NCBI GenBank assembly: GCA_947624015.1
Contig: CANQIA010000002.1
Span: forward strand, 1-64,000
DNA: 64,000 nt
Source: an uncultured Clostridia bacterium
Lineage (GTDB): Bacteria; Bacillota; Clostridia; Lachnospirales; CAG-274
Direction of reading: 5' to 3'
The notes beneath the pieces are model-generated. The model was not told the DNA's origin. It made no database searches and worked only from the letters and a program-made list of their open reading frames with translations. Below, piece after piece: positions 9,209-18,291 of this stretch. Position 1 is the stretch's first letter. Every line of letters begins with the position of its first letter. A program made the position numbers and the translations under genes.

Positions 9209-9499
9209 CTAATTTTCCTTCTTGTATTTAGCTCTGGCAGCAAGCCAGCCAAAGCCGAAGCCTACGATACCTGCGCCTACGCCTGCCTGCAGGCAGAACA
9301 AGAGGCTTTCTGTTTCTCCTCCCGGCGGTTCCAGTATGCTTTCTGCCCAAGGCTCGTATCCCGGCGCTATCTCGGATATTATGCTCTCCGCTTCGCCGTC
9401 GGAGCCTCCGAATTCTGAGTTATGTATAGTGGCAAGAGGCACAATGGCAATAATGATACATATAATAAACAAAACAATAACTAAAGTGCTTTTTTTCAT
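9209..9499 (-). CDS. cbiN: Cobalt transport protein CbiN
   Basis: Small auxiliary subunit of the CbiMNQO importer. 96 aa with one N-terminal and one C-terminal membrane segment and an acidic, proline-rich external loop (FGGSDGEAESIISEIAPGYE). Identity rests on size, topology, the loop pattern and the position between cbiM and cbiQ. Confidence 0.93.
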   Translation of the reverse strand: MKKSTLVIVLFIICIIIAIVPLATIHNSEFGGSDGEAESIISEIAPGYEPWAESILEPPGGETESLLFCLQAGVGAGIVGFGFGWLAARAKYKKEN

Positions 9500-9509
9500 G
9501 CTGCGCCTC

Positions 9510-10244
9510 CTAATAATTCAATTCCTCAAGTTCTGAGCCTGCATAGCTCTCAAGACCTATCATTACAATTACCGAAAGTATGCCTTCTATAACGGCAAGG
9601 GGTATCTGTGTAACAGCAAATACCGCCATAAACTTAGCCACAGACGCCCATACTCCTCCCACCTCGCTTGGGTATGCCAGGGCAAGCTGAACGCTTGTGA
9701 TACAGTATGTAAACAGATCTCCCAAGGCTGCCGCAGCAAAAATACATACAAGCCTGTTTATATTGAATTTTCTCATTATCTTATATACGCCGTAGCTTAA
9801 AAATGGACCTGCTATCGCCATACTGAAGGTATTGGCGCCTAATGTTGTAAGTCCTCCGTGGGCAAGCAATATCGCTTGGAACAAAAGGACTATTATTCCC
9901 AGTACAGCCATAACGCTTGGACCGAACAAAACTGCGCCTAAGCCTGTGCCTGTAGGATGAGATGAGGAGCCTGTAACGCTTGGCAGCTTAAGAGCCGAAA
10001 GCACAAAGGCGTATGCCCCTACCATGGCAAGGAGCAAAAGCGTTTTACGATGCCTGTCCACGATTTTGTTTATCCTTATAAAGCCTGCTGCCAAAAAGGG
10101 CAGACACAGTACTCCCCAGGCGATACAATGGGTCTTTGGAAGATACCCTTCCATTATGTGCATTGCATAAGTACTTTGTGTTACACCAAAGACAAAAGCA
10201 AATACACATGAAAACGAAATCAATTTCTTTTCATTTTTTGTCAT
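9510..10244 (-). CDS. cbiM: Energy-coupling cobalt transporter substrate-binding protein
   Basis: Membrane S-component of the cobalt importer. About 244 aa and strongly hydrophobic. The metal-binding N-terminal motif MHIMEGYLP follows a cleavable leader-like segment, and [16 protein letters not shown] is the classic CbiM block. The start at 10244 has AAGGAGG 6 nt upstream. It is the first gene after the B12 riboswitch. Confidence 0.95.
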   Translation of the reverse strand: MTKNEKKLISFSCVFAFVFGVTQSTYAMHIMEGYLPKTHCIAWGVLCLPFLAAGFIRINKIVDRHRKTLLLLAMVGAYAFVLSALKLPSVTGSSSHPTGTGLGAVLFGPSVMAVLGIIVLLFQAILLAHGGLTTLGANTFSMAIAGPFLSYGVYKIMRKFNINRLVCIFAAAALGDLFTYCITSVQLALAYPSEVGGVWASVAKFMAVFAVTQIPLAVIEGILSVIVMIGLESYAGSELEELNY

Positions 10245-10259
10245 AATAAGCCTCCTTAA

Positions 10260-10283
10260 TAAAAAAAATGCCCTTACAGGCAT
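10260..10283 (-). terminator. Terminator hairpin of the B12 leader
   Basis: On the minus strand ATGCC and GGCAT form a 5-bp stem with a 6-nt loop followed by eight U, directly before the cbiM ribosome site. A second stem (AACGCAG/CTGCGTT, about 10288-10314) lies just upstream. These are the likely expression platform of the riboswitch, ending transcription when cobalamin is bound. Confidence 0.65.
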
Positions 10284-10359
10284 AACTTTAAAACGCAGTA
10301 TATCTGCGTTTTAAAATACACCTGCTGTTAGTCCGACAGCAATGTATACGCTCTCAATA

Positions 10360-10520
10360 CCGAGCATTGCATAAGGCAGGTCTTCTGACTTGGAGTATAA
10401 GTCCGCTTGCCTTCCCATGTGTAACCACAGTGGCATATAAGCGGACAACCTCTTCACAGCGGCGGTCCCGTTTGGAATTTGCATCCAATTCCCTATTGAG
10501 TTTGATCAAAAACACCTTAT
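10360..10520 (-). ncRNA. Cobalamin (B12) riboswitch
   Basis: The minus-strand leader contains the B12 box AGTCAGAAGACCTGCC (about 10375-10390), the 5' element ATAAGGTGTTTTTGATC, and the core segments GGGAATTGGATGC, GGGACCGCCGCTGT and GAAGGCAAGCGG in the correct order. It precedes cbiM and should repress the entire cobalt-uptake/tetrapyrrole superoperon when B12 is plentiful. Confidence 0.96.
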
Positions 10521-10555
10521 ACATATTTTAAGAGAGAAAAACCTCTCCTTTTCCG

Positions 10556-10584
10556 ATTATACAGCATATTGTAAAATATGTCAA
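10556..10584 (-). promoter_or_regulatory. Sigma-A promoter of the B12/haem superoperon
   Basis: Minus strand TTGACA (10579-10584), a 17-bp spacer and TATAAT (10556-10561), about 35 bp upstream of the riboswitch core. It lies immediately downstream of the DUF3006 gene stop. Confidence 0.9.
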
Positions 10585-10592
10585 TAAATCCT

Positions 10593-10805
10593 TTATCCGA
10601 ACAGGTCATTTAAAAGACTGTCCATTTCCTCTTTTCTCTTTTGAGTTTTTTCGACATCCACTGTATAGTCTTTACCGTCGAAGACTATACAGTCGCCTTC
10701 CCTTGCGCCGGGCAGTATATCCTTATCGATTTGTGTGATAACACCGTCCTCGCCCTGGCACACTATAATATTTTCCTCAATTCTGTCAACATAATATATC
10801 TTCAT
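10593..10805 (-). CDS. DUF3006 domain protein
   Basis: 70-aa cytoplasmic protein with the DUF3006 pattern: MKIYYVDRIEENIIVCQGED near the start and a GDCIVFDGKDYTVD segment. The function of the family is unknown, but members commonly follow ComEC-like metallo-beta-lactamase genes as here (10-bp gap). A GAGG ribosome site precedes the ATG. Confidence 0.75.
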   Translation of the reverse strand: MKIYYVDRIEENIIVCQGEDGVITQIDKDILPGAREGDCIVFDGKDYTVDVEKTQKRKEEMDSLLNDLFG

Positions 10806-10815
10806 TTTTATTGCC

Positions 10816-11850
10816 TCATGGATCGCATACCTTACAGGGAGTATAGCCGAAAGACTTTACCGTATCAGAATATCCCGTGTAAATAAGCTTATTTTCCGGG
10901 CTTGTCTTTTTTCCGTAAATACATGTGTCCTTATGGAATTTCATACTGTGCTTGTTCAAAATAAATGTCTGAACAGTCTTAGTACCGCTTCCCACAGCTT
11001 CGCTGCTTTGCCTGGCTCCACCTCCGTCGCTGCTTTGTGTAAAAGTGATGCCGTTTCCCGTGCTTACTGCCGTTATGGTATTATGAATATCCGTTCTGTA
11101 TATTTTTATTTTCTTGTTGTTGAGCTTTTCAACAGTAGTGTCCGCAGGATGATCGTAGGCATTATCCTTGCCTACGGAAATTACCGCATACTTAGGCGCT
11201 ACCTTATTAAGAAAAGCATCGCTTGTGGAGCTTTTACTGCCGTGATGACCTACCCTGAGTACATCGGCTGATATATCTATACCTGAATTTATAATATCAT
11301 TTTCCTCTTGGGCTTCGGCATCGCCTGTGAATATAAAGCTGTCATTTTTATTGACAAGCTTTATTGCAACGGAATTGTTATTCATTTCCTCGGTATCGTA
11401 TTCTTTGGGTCCAAGTACTGTAAATGTAAAATCTCCCAGAGAATAGGATGCGCCAACGACAGGCTCTATGACCTTTGCCTTGCTCTTTATAATGGCATTT
11501 GCCATATTCTCAAAGCAATATGTGGCGGCTGAAACTTTTGGCATTATAACATTGTCTGTTTGGAAGGAGTCTATAACATCGTCCATACCGCCTATGTGGT
11601 CTTCATGGGGATGAGTGGCTATAACATATGTGAGCCTGTCAACGCCTCTGTCCCTAAGATATTTCTTGACCGTCTCGCCGTCTTCCTCCTCGCCGCTGTC
11701 AATAAGCATATAAAGTCCGTTGCTTTCTATAAGCGTACAGTCGGCTTGCCCCACATCTATGAAATATACCTTTTCCTCCGTTTTCTGCCCTGCATATGCA
11801 TACATAGGCATAAGCGCAAGCAAAAGCAGTGTAAGTATTATTCTTTTCAT
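10816..11850 (-). CDS. Exported ComEC-like MBL-fold metallohydrolase
   Basis: 344 aa with a signal peptide (hydrophobic to about residue 18, ending MYAYAG). The metal-binding motif ATHPHEDHIGGM, the FTGDAEAQEE aspartate and VGHHGSKSSTSDAF match the ComEC C-terminal hydrolase family, without the ComEC membrane channel. The C-terminus adds a small module with FHKDTCIYGKKTSPENK and GYTPCKVCDP. This Cys/His module is seen in other exported nucleases and may bind metal. Likely an extracellular phosphodiesterase or nuclease; the substrate is unknown. Confidence 0.85.
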   Translation of the reverse strand: MKRIILTLLLLALMPMYAYAGQKTEEKVYFIDVGQADCTLIESNGLYMLIDSGEEEDGETVKKYLRDRGVDRLTYVIATHPHEDHIGGMDDVIDSFQTDNVIMPKVSAATYCFENMANAIIKSKAKVIEPVVGASYSLGDFTFTVLGPKEYDTEEMNNNSVAIKLVNKNDSFIFTGDAEAQEENDIINSGIDISADVLRVGHHGSKSSTSDAFLNKVAPKYAVISVGKDNAYDHPADTTVEKLNNKKIKIYRTDIHNTITAVSTGNGITFTQSSDGGGARQSSEAVGSGTKTVQTFILNKHSMKFHKDTCIYGKKTSPENKLIYTGYSDTVKSFGYTPCKVCDP

Positions 11851-11868
11851 AATATTTCCTTTCTCCTC

Positions 11869-12330
11869 TTACCTTCCTATAAGATCCGATGCATTTATAA
11901 CATCGATAAGATTTCCGTTTTGATTGTCTGTAAAATAGATCCTTACATATACCTGCTCCTGAGGTATACCGCCAAGCACCTGATATGAAGCGCTTACCAT
12001 ATAAAGCTCCAGCGCCGCAACATTTTTTTCATTGCCTATGTCCTTAAAGCACATGACCTCAAATGTACTGAGATCGCCGCTATATTTTATCTGAGTGATT
12101 GCAGGATATTTTTCATCGTCGGAAACTATCTCATCTGCTTTTTTTATAACATTTTTTCTTAAGGACAAAACAAAGTCATCGTAATCGTTAAGGGACATAA
12201 ATGCGGAAACATAGCCTGTGTCCTCATCTATGCTTACATTTTTTGCTCCCCATTTCCTTACCTGTTCCTTAATTGAGTTTTCTTTTTCGTTTATTCCAAA
12301 ATATTCCGGGGATATTATCATCTTGATCAT
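11869..12330 (-). CDS. Hypothetical protein, first gene of the MBL operon
   Basis: 153 aa, no signal peptide, mixed alpha/beta with acidic character. I do not recognise the family. Visible features are an N-terminal MIKMIISPEYFGINEKENSI and a C-terminal VRIYFTDNQNGNLIDVINAS. GGGAGG lies upstream of the ATG, and its own promoter is at 12366-12394. It may be cotranscribed with the MBL hydrolase 18 bp downstream. Confidence 0.6.
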   Translation of the reverse strand: MIKMIISPEYFGINEKENSIKEQVRKWGAKNVSIDEDTGYVSAFMSLNDYDDFVLSLRKNVIKKADEIVSDDEKYPAITQIKYSGDLSTFEVMCFKDIGNEKNVAALELYMVSASYQVLGGIPQEQVYVRIYFTDNQNGNLIDVINASDLIGR

Positions 12331-12332
12331 AA

Positions 12333-12391
12333 AAAAACCTCCCTTTGTATATGGATCATACCTTAATTATACATTAGTGCGGGAGGTTTTT
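12333..12391. repeat. Inverted repeat spanning promoter and ribosome site
   Basis: AAAAACCTCCC (12333-12343) and GGGAGGTTTTT (12381-12391) are perfect 11-bp complements. On the minus strand the downstream arm contains the ribosome site of the 11869-12330 gene and a U tract. The upstream arm begins 10 nt after the TolC-like gene stop, and the promoter lies between the arms. Only a read-through transcript would contain both arms. Confidence 0.75.
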
Positions 12392-12394
12392 CAA
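12366..12394 (-). promoter_or_regulatory. Promoter of the MBL operon
   Basis: Minus strand TTGAAA (12389-12394), a 17-bp spacer and TATAAT (12366-12371), between the TolC-like gene and the hypothetical gene ending at 11869. Confidence 0.85.
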
Positions 12395-12400
12395 TATGTT

Positions 12401-13564
12401 TTACATAATAAGATTTGAATTGTTGAACTGCATCACAAGAAGCTCATATGAGCGTACAGCCGACTCCTGCTGAGCCTTTAACTGCTCGATAGAATACTTG
12501 TACTGATCCAGCTCTATCTGAGTTATCTTGCCAAGCTTAAGCTGAGTTTCCTTAAGCTTAAGCTCGTTTTCCATATCGTTGAGCTTAAGTACATTCTGCT
12601 GATATGTGTTTTCGGCATTTTTAATATTGTCATATATGGCTGTAACTCCTGATGTAAGCGCCGTTTTGGTGTCGGCAAGACCTCTTGAAGCCTGCTCATA
12701 CTGTGATACAAGGCTCTCCTTGTTGCTGTTCGTTTCTCCTGTGGTCGCTCTGTATCCGTATGTATCCACAGACATTTTAGCCACATCCACACTGTCGGAC
12801 AGACCCTTGAGCGTGGAATTTGATGAAAGGGCCTTTGTAATGGCTGCATCCAGATCAAGCTCAGAGCTTACGGGCTTATACTCCATATCCTCTACAACTA
12901 TGTTATATTTCTTGTTTATGTTTTCGCCCATAAGCTGATTAAGACTTCTGTATGCGGAAGCAATAGAATTTTCAAGGCTTAATTTATTTGCCTCCAGCGT
13001 CTGACAGGCAGTGACAGCCTCGTTATACTGTATCTGACTCATTTTGCCTACTTTAAGCATAACGTCATATATTTTAAGCTGTCTTTTGCTCAGCTCTATG
13101 CTTTCATCGTAAAGCTCTATGCTCCTCTCGGCGTCCTTAAGTCCATAGAAAAGCTGCTTTATATTGTACTCGATCTTTTCCTTTTCGGCTTCCTTATTTG
13201 AATCGTAATTTTTAAGGTTGTTTGTAAGATTTCTCAGGGCTATGGCGTATGTGATATTTGCCGTAGCATCGCTGGCTGACTGCCATGCATATCTTGTCAT
13301 TTTCTGTTCTATCTCGGCAATTTCAAAGCTTTCATCCATATTTTTAATATTTCTGCTGTAGCTTATCGCTTTAGCGACTGCATCCTCTATGGTAAGATCC
13401 GTTACGGCATTTTCGTCTTGGTCATTGCCGTAAGGAGAGCCTATAACTCTTACCTCTCCGTCCTTTGAACTGCCAATGGAGCTGAGCCTGTCTGCATATA
13501 CGACATTTGATGACACAAGCACTGAACCTGCAAGCACAGCACATAAAATCTTTTTCTTATCCAT
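12401..13564 (-). CDS. TolC-family protein with signal peptide
   Basis: 387 aa with a Sec signal (VLAGSVLVSSNVVYA) and long heptad-rich helices typical of outer-membrane efflux proteins, including the duplicated pattern QLKLGKITQIELDQYKYSI / KVGKMSQIQYNEAV. It overlaps the RND pump gene by 8 nt, so it is a component of that system. In a single-membrane cell its location is unclear: it may be a cell-wall-spanning or membrane-associated helical protein. Confidence 0.85.
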   Translation of the reverse strand: MDKKKILCAVLAGSVLVSSNVVYADRLSSIGSSKDGEVRVIGSPYGNDQDENAVTDLTIEDAVAKAISYSRNIKNMDESFEIAEIEQKMTRYAWQSASDATANITYAIALRNLTNNLKNYDSNKEAEKEKIEYNIKQLFYGLKDAERSIELYDESIELSKRQLKIYDVMLKVGKMSQIQYNEAVTACQTLEANKLSLENSIASAYRSLNQLMGENINKKYNIVVEDMEYKPVSSELDLDAAITKALSSNSTLKGLSDSVDVAKMSVDTYGYRATTGETNSNKESLVSQYEQASRGLADTKTALTSGVTAIYDNIKNAENTYQQNVLKLNDMENELKLKETQLKLGKITQIELDQYKYSIEQLKAQQESAVRSYELLVMQFNNSNLIM

Positions 13565-16500
13565 TTGTCACTGCTCCTTTCTTTAAGGCTTTTTTAGCCT
13601 CTCTCCTCGCTCTTTTATCCTCGTCCTTCTGGGATACTCTTCTCCTGTTCTTCTTAAATCTGTTCTTGACCGAATTTATACCTGAATAAAGCAACGGTAT
13701 AAACAAAAGAGTGATAAGAGTACCTATGGTAAGACCGAATACTATAACTATACCTAAGCTCTGATTTGTTTCCATACCTGAGCCTATGGCAAGGGCTACG
13801 GGAAGCATACCTATGACCGTTGTAAGAGTAGTCATAAGTATGGGTCTTAATCTGTCTCGTCCCGCTTCTGCAAGGGCTTCGTTTACTCCAAGCTCTTCAT
13901 CGTTTTCAAGAAGCTGATTTGTATGATCCACAAGTACGATACCGTTATTAACGACCATACCTACAAGCATTATAAGTCCCATATACGCCGAAGCCGTAAG
14001 GCTGTTGCCCGTAACGAGCAGACCCAAAATACCGCCTGTTATTGACATAGGCATTGAAAACATTATAATGAAGGGATATACAAAGGATTCAAACTGTGAA
14101 GCCATAACCATGTAAACAAGCAGTATAGCCACAACTATACATGTAAACAGGTCTGAAAATGTATCCTGCATCATTTCCATTATTCCGCCGAATTCATATG
14201 TATAGCCTTCGGGGAATACATAATTGTCAAGTACCTGCTGTACCTTTTCCCTCTGGGCTGAGCCGTCAAGACCCTTTATCTCGCCTGTCAGCTCAATATA
14301 TTTCTGCTGATTTTCTCTTGTAATGGTAAGGGCGCTTTCTCCCATTTCTATGGAAGCCACCTCGGTAAGAGGAATATTTGTGCCGGTAGGCGTAGTAACT
14401 GTAATATTGTTAAGGTCCTTTATGTACTCTATATCGTCATCGGGATACATTATCCTTACATCTATCTCTGTGCCGCCTGTCTTGTATTCAGTTGCCACAG
14501 AGCCTGAATTTGCGGCGCTTACTGCGGCGGCTATGGTTCTTGTGTTAAGACCGTACTGAGCCGCCTTGGCTCTGTTTATGACAATGCTTGCCTCTGCGGA
14601 AGCGTCGTCAAGAGATGACTCTACATTTTCCGCATCGGGTATATTTGAAAGCTCTGCCATAAGCTCGTTGCTTATTTCTCTCAGAGTATCGTTGTCATCG
14701 CCTTTTATCTGCACATTAAAGCCGTTGCCGCCAAGAGAACCCATTGACATACCGCTGTCGCTTACCTCTATTTCGCAGCCTGCTATATTCCGGAGCTTGC
14801 TTTCTATTTCGTCTGCTATTTCCTCGCTGGAACGTGTTCTGTCCTCCTTGTCGCCTACATCGTAATTGAGCATAACTGTGGCTCCTGTGCTAAAGCCCAT
14901 CATACCGCCTACGGAAGCGTACATCATTTCCGTTTCGGGAACATCGCCTATCCTGTCAAGGAGCGTATTGAGCATAGCCTCGCAGGTCTCGTAATCCGTA
15001 CCGTTGGGAAGCGTAGCCGTAACGCTTATAGAACCTTCGTCTGTGCTTGCCATAAGGTCTGAACCTACCAAGGGAACGCAGAATAGGGAGCCTATAAATA
15101 CTGCTACTATTACAATAACGCTTCTTATTCTGTGATTAAGGCACATTGTTATAAGCCTTGCGTAGCCTCTGTCCATTTTGTCCAGAAATCCGCCTACGCC
15201 CTTATCCAGCTTTTCTATTATTCCGCCTTCCTTGTGACCCTTCTTTTCCTCATGGCGCATAAGCACTGCCGAAGCCATAGGCACAAATGTAAGTGCTGTA
15301 ACAAGAGAGGCTACAAGCGCAAAACATACGGTATATGAAATTTCCTTCATAATATCGCCCATCGTACCGGGCATAAACGTAAGGGGAAGGAAAACGGCAA
15401 CAGTCGTAAGAGTAGATGCCGTAATAGCCATTGAGACTTCCGAAGAGCCATAGTATGCCGCTTCAAAGGCGTTCATACCTTCGGACTTTTTCTTAAATAT
15501 ATTCTCAAGTACAACTACGGAGTTATCTACAAGCATACCGATAGCTATTACCACGCCTCCCAGGGACATCATATTAAGGGACATACCGCTTAAATACATA
15601 AGGGCAAATGTGGCAAATATGGAGGTCGGTATAGAAACGCCTATTATAAGGGACATTCTTACGCTCCTCAGTATTATAAGGAGTACGAATATGGCTATAA
15701 AGGCAGCCTGGAATGCCGTGCTTACCATATTGCTTATACCAAGCTCTATGTAATCAGCCGTATTTGTAAGCATAGTCAGTTCAAAATCCGGGTACTGCTT
15801 CTTTATCTGCTCCATAGTCTGCTCTATATTCTTACTGACAGTAACGATATTGGCATCGCTCTGCTTTGAAAGAGAGTACATACAACCCTCTTCGCCGTTT
15901 ATAAGAGTCTTGGAGTTTTTATCCTTCTCCATTTCCTTTACCTCGGCAACATCCTTTATCATAACATTGTTGCCTGTCTTTGTGGTAACGAAGGTATTCT
16001 TTATATCCTCTATTGAATTGAACTCGCCCTCCGTTCTCAGGGCAATTTCCGTTGTACCCTGCTTAAGAGAGCCTGAAGGCATATTTGTATTTTCCGCTGA
16101 AAGGGCTGCGGAAATGGAATTCATTGTAATGCCGTAGTTCTGCAGCTTATTCTGGTCAACTATTATTCTGACCTCTTTATCGGTACCGCCCATAAGCGAT
16201 ACGGATGAAACGCCGTCTATTTTTTCAAACTTAGAGGATACGTTTTCATCAAGAAGGTTATAAAGCGTATCTACATCATACTTACTGCTTGTAACACCTA
16301 CCATAATGCTCTGAGCGTTCATATCCATTTTCATTACGGTAGGATCGTTGGCGTCATCGGGAAGCATGGCTCTTACTCTGTCAAGCCTGTCTCTCATATC
16401 GTTTGTGGCAATATCTATATCCGTTCCGTCAACAAACTGTATCGCTACTATTGAAGAGCCTGCGGATGACTGAGATGTGATGGTATCGACGCCTGTTATC

Positions 16501-16712
16501 GTAGCAAGCTGTTCTTCTATGGGCTTTGTTACAAGCTCCTCTATTTCTTCGGGAGCTGCGCCTGTATAATTGCACATTACAAGAGCAACAGGCAGGTCTA
16601 CATTGGGAGTCATGGCAAGCTCCAGATTATTATAGGCGATAAAGCCGCCTAAGAATACGACCAGAGTAGCCATTATCACGGTAACTTTTCTTTTAATACA
16701 GGTCTTTATCAT
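13557..16712 (-). CDS. RND-family efflux pump (AcrB/SwrC-like)
   Basis: 1051 aa, full length for hydrophobe/amphiphile efflux RND pumps. Residues 1-30 form TM1, followed by a large extracytoplasmic porter domain. The TM4 proton-relay block reads GMLVDNSVVVLENIFKKKSEG, and the second repeat contains GLIMLVGMVVNNGIVLVDHTNQL. Probably exports lipophilic compounds using the proton gradient. It overlaps the adaptor stop as ATGA, and the operon is preceded by a MarR regulator. Confidence 0.96.
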   Translation of the reverse strand: MIKTCIKRKVTVIMATLVVFLGGFIAYNNLELAMTPNVDLPVALVMCNYTGAAPEEIEELVTKPIEEQLATITGVDTITSQSSAGSSIVAIQFVDGTDIDIATNDMRDRLDRVRAMLPDDANDPTVMKMDMNAQSIMVGVTSSKYDVDTLYNLLDENVSSKFEKIDGVSSVSLMGGTDKEVRIIVDQNKLQNYGITMNSISAALSAENTNMPSGSLKQGTTEIALRTEGEFNSIEDIKNTFVTTKTGNNVMIKDVAEVKEMEKDKNSKTLINGEEGCMYSLSKQSDANIVTVSKNIEQTMEQIKKQYPDFELTMLTNTADYIELGISNMVSTAFQAAFIAIFVLLIILRSVRMSLIIGVSIPTSIFATFALMYLSGMSLNMMSLGGVVIAIGMLVDNSVVVLENIFKKKSEGMNAFEAAYYGSSEVSMAITASTLTTVAVFLPLTFMPGTMGDIMKEISYTVCFALVASLVTALTFVPMASAVLMRHEEKKGHKEGGIIEKLDKGVGGFLDKMDRGYARLITMCLNHRIRSVIVIVAVFIGSLFCVPLVGSDLMASTDEGSISVTATLPNGTDYETCEAMLNTLLDRIGDVPETEMMYASVGGMMGFSTGATVMLNYDVGDKEDRTRSSEEIADEIESKLRNIAGCEIEVSDSGMSMGSLGGNGFNVQIKGDDNDTLREISNELMAELSNIPDAENVESSLDDASAEASIVINRAKAAQYGLNTRTIAAAVSAANSGSVATEYKTGGTEIDVRIMYPDDDIEYIKDLNNITVTTPTGTNIPLTEVASIEMGESALTITRENQQKYIELTGEIKGLDGSAQREKVQQVLDNYVFPEGYTYEFGGIMEMMQDTFSDLFTCIVVAILLVYMVMASQFESFVYPFIIMFSMPMSITGGILGLLVTGNSLTASAYMGLIMLVGMVVNNGIVLVDHTNQLLENDEELGVNEALAEAGRDRLRPILMTTLTTVIGMLPVALAIGSGMETNQSLGIVIVFGLTIGTLITLLFIPLLYSGINSVKNRFKKNRRRVSQKDEDKRARREAKKALKKGAVTNG

Positions 16713-18208
16713 TTCTTAGCCCCCTTGCCTTTGGAAGGAGCTTTATCATCTTCATTTGCAGAGGCAGCCTCTGTAACAGGTTCTGTTTCAACGCCGTTAT
16801 CGGAAACTATGTTTATGCTGTCTCCGTCGGCAAGATATGTCTGTCCTTTTACGACTACCTTATCGGTAGCCTCTACTCCGGAGGTCACTTCTATGGTGTC
16901 TCCTGTGTCGATACCTACCGTTACTATCTTTTTGATAGCTGTATTTCCGTTTTCTGCAACAAATACATAGTATTCCTCGCCATTATTATCCATAACGGCA
17001 TCTCTCGGAAGTATAACGGCATTGTTGCTTGTGGATTTTGCAAAATGAACCTCTGCAAACATACCTGCCTTCAAGGTGCCTGTGGTATTTGGTATATTAA
17101 TTTTTACCGTATATGTACCGTCGGCATTTGCTCCCGGCGGTATCTCGGTAATAGAACCCTTAAACTCTCCTCCTTCCTTCATAGAGGGGATATTTATGGT
17201 GACCTCGTCTCCCACATGTACGCTTGTGGCTATTTGCTCGGATACGTTTACCTCTACCTTCAGAGATGAAAGGTCAACTATCTGATAGCCTACGCCTGCT
17301 GCCATAGCGCCTGTGGTCACATTCTTTTTGAGTACGGTACCGCTTATAGGACTTGTGACTGTACAGTAGGCTATCTGCTGCCGGGCATTTTCCACTGCCA
17401 CATTTGCGGATTTCTGAGCGGCAAGAGCAGTATTGAGAGCGTCATTTGCCTTCTTTGTATTTTCTGCCGTAGTCTCATTTGCAAGAATATTATATGAAGT
17501 ATTTGCCTGATTTAAGGCGTCTTCTGCGCTCTTAACTCCAAGCTCTGCTTTATCCCTTGCATTATTTGCCGTAGTAAGGGCATTTGCCGCCGTATCCAGA
17601 GCAATTTTATATGTATTGAGAGTATCTTCGGGAAGTCCTCCCACGTCGAAAAGCTGCTTATTTATATCATAATCGTTCTGCGCCTTGTCAAAATTGGTTT
17701 GAGCGTTTGTGACAGCTATTTTAGAGTCCTCCACTGACTTTTTGGCATTTTCAAGAGCCGTCTGGGCATTTGTAATGGCGCTCTTTGCGCTCTCCAACTG
17801 TGATCTCATAACGGCGCCGTTGGCAGTGGCAACGCCTGTCTTTGCAGACTGAACCCCTGCGTTTGCGGAATTAAGAGAAGCCTGAGCGCTCTTAAGAGCC
17901 GTTTGATAGTCCTTATCATCTATTTTATAGAGTACGGCGCCCTTTGTAACAGTATCGCCTACGTTAAAATATGTAGCCGCAACAGTGCCTTGTACCTTTG
18001 CCGATACATCTACGGTCTCCGCAGCTTGTATGGTGCCTGAATACATATACTCGTCTTTGACAGTATTGATAGTAGGGTTGGCGACCTCCACGCTTGTAGC
18101 CTTTACACCCTGATCCTCCCCGGGCATTTTGTCCTTTGGTTTTCCGCCGCAGCCTGAAAGCAGCGCAATGCACAGCGCCGCAGCCGTAAATCTTAAATAC
18201 TTTTTCAT
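16709..18208 (-). CDS. RND efflux adaptor lipoprotein (HlyD/AcrA type)
   Basis: 499 aa. The lipoprotein signal ALLSGCGGK predicts lipid anchoring at Cys20. The biotinyl-lipoyl-like half motif VSAKVQGTVAATYFNVGDTV, a very long alpha-helical hairpin rich in Ala, Asn and Gln (about residues 100-270), then the second lipoyl half and the barrel domain are in the expected order. The hairpin is longer than in AcrA, which may suit contact with the TolC-like partner. First gene of the pump operon. Confidence 0.92.
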   Translation of the reverse strand: MKKYLRFTAAALCIALLSGCGGKPKDKMPGEDQGVKATSVEVANPTINTVKDEYMYSGTIQAAETVDVSAKVQGTVAATYFNVGDTVTKGAVLYKIDDKDYQTALKSAQASLNSANAGVQSAKTGVATANGAVMRSQLESAKSAITNAQTALENAKKSVEDSKIAVTNAQTNFDKAQNDYDINKQLFDVGGLPEDTLNTYKIALDTAANALTTANNARDKAELGVKSAEDALNQANTSYNILANETTAENTKKANDALNTALAAQKSANVAVENARQQIAYCTVTSPISGTVLKKNVTTGAMAAGVGYQIVDLSSLKVEVNVSEQIATSVHVGDEVTINIPSMKEGGEFKGSITEIPPGANADGTYTVKINIPNTTGTLKAGMFAEVHFAKSTSNNAVILPRDAVMDNNGEEYYVFVAENGNTAIKKIVTVGIDTGDTIEVTSGVEATDKVVVKGQTYLADGDSINIVSDNGVETEPVTEAASANEDDKAPSKGKGAKK

Positions 18209-18247
18209 ACATAACCTCCCGAAATATTATAATATAATTATATATTG

Positions 18248-18269
18248 CTTAGCTTTAATAAAGCTGAGT
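18248..18269. repeat. Inverted repeat before the efflux operon
   Basis: CTTAGCTTTAATAAAGCTGAG is a 21-bp imperfect palindrome (one mismatch) between the MarR stop and the adaptor gene. It has no following T-run, so a regulator site or mRNA hairpin is more likely than a terminator. Confidence 0.55.
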
Positions 18270-18291
18270 TTAAAATTTAATTTTGATCAGA

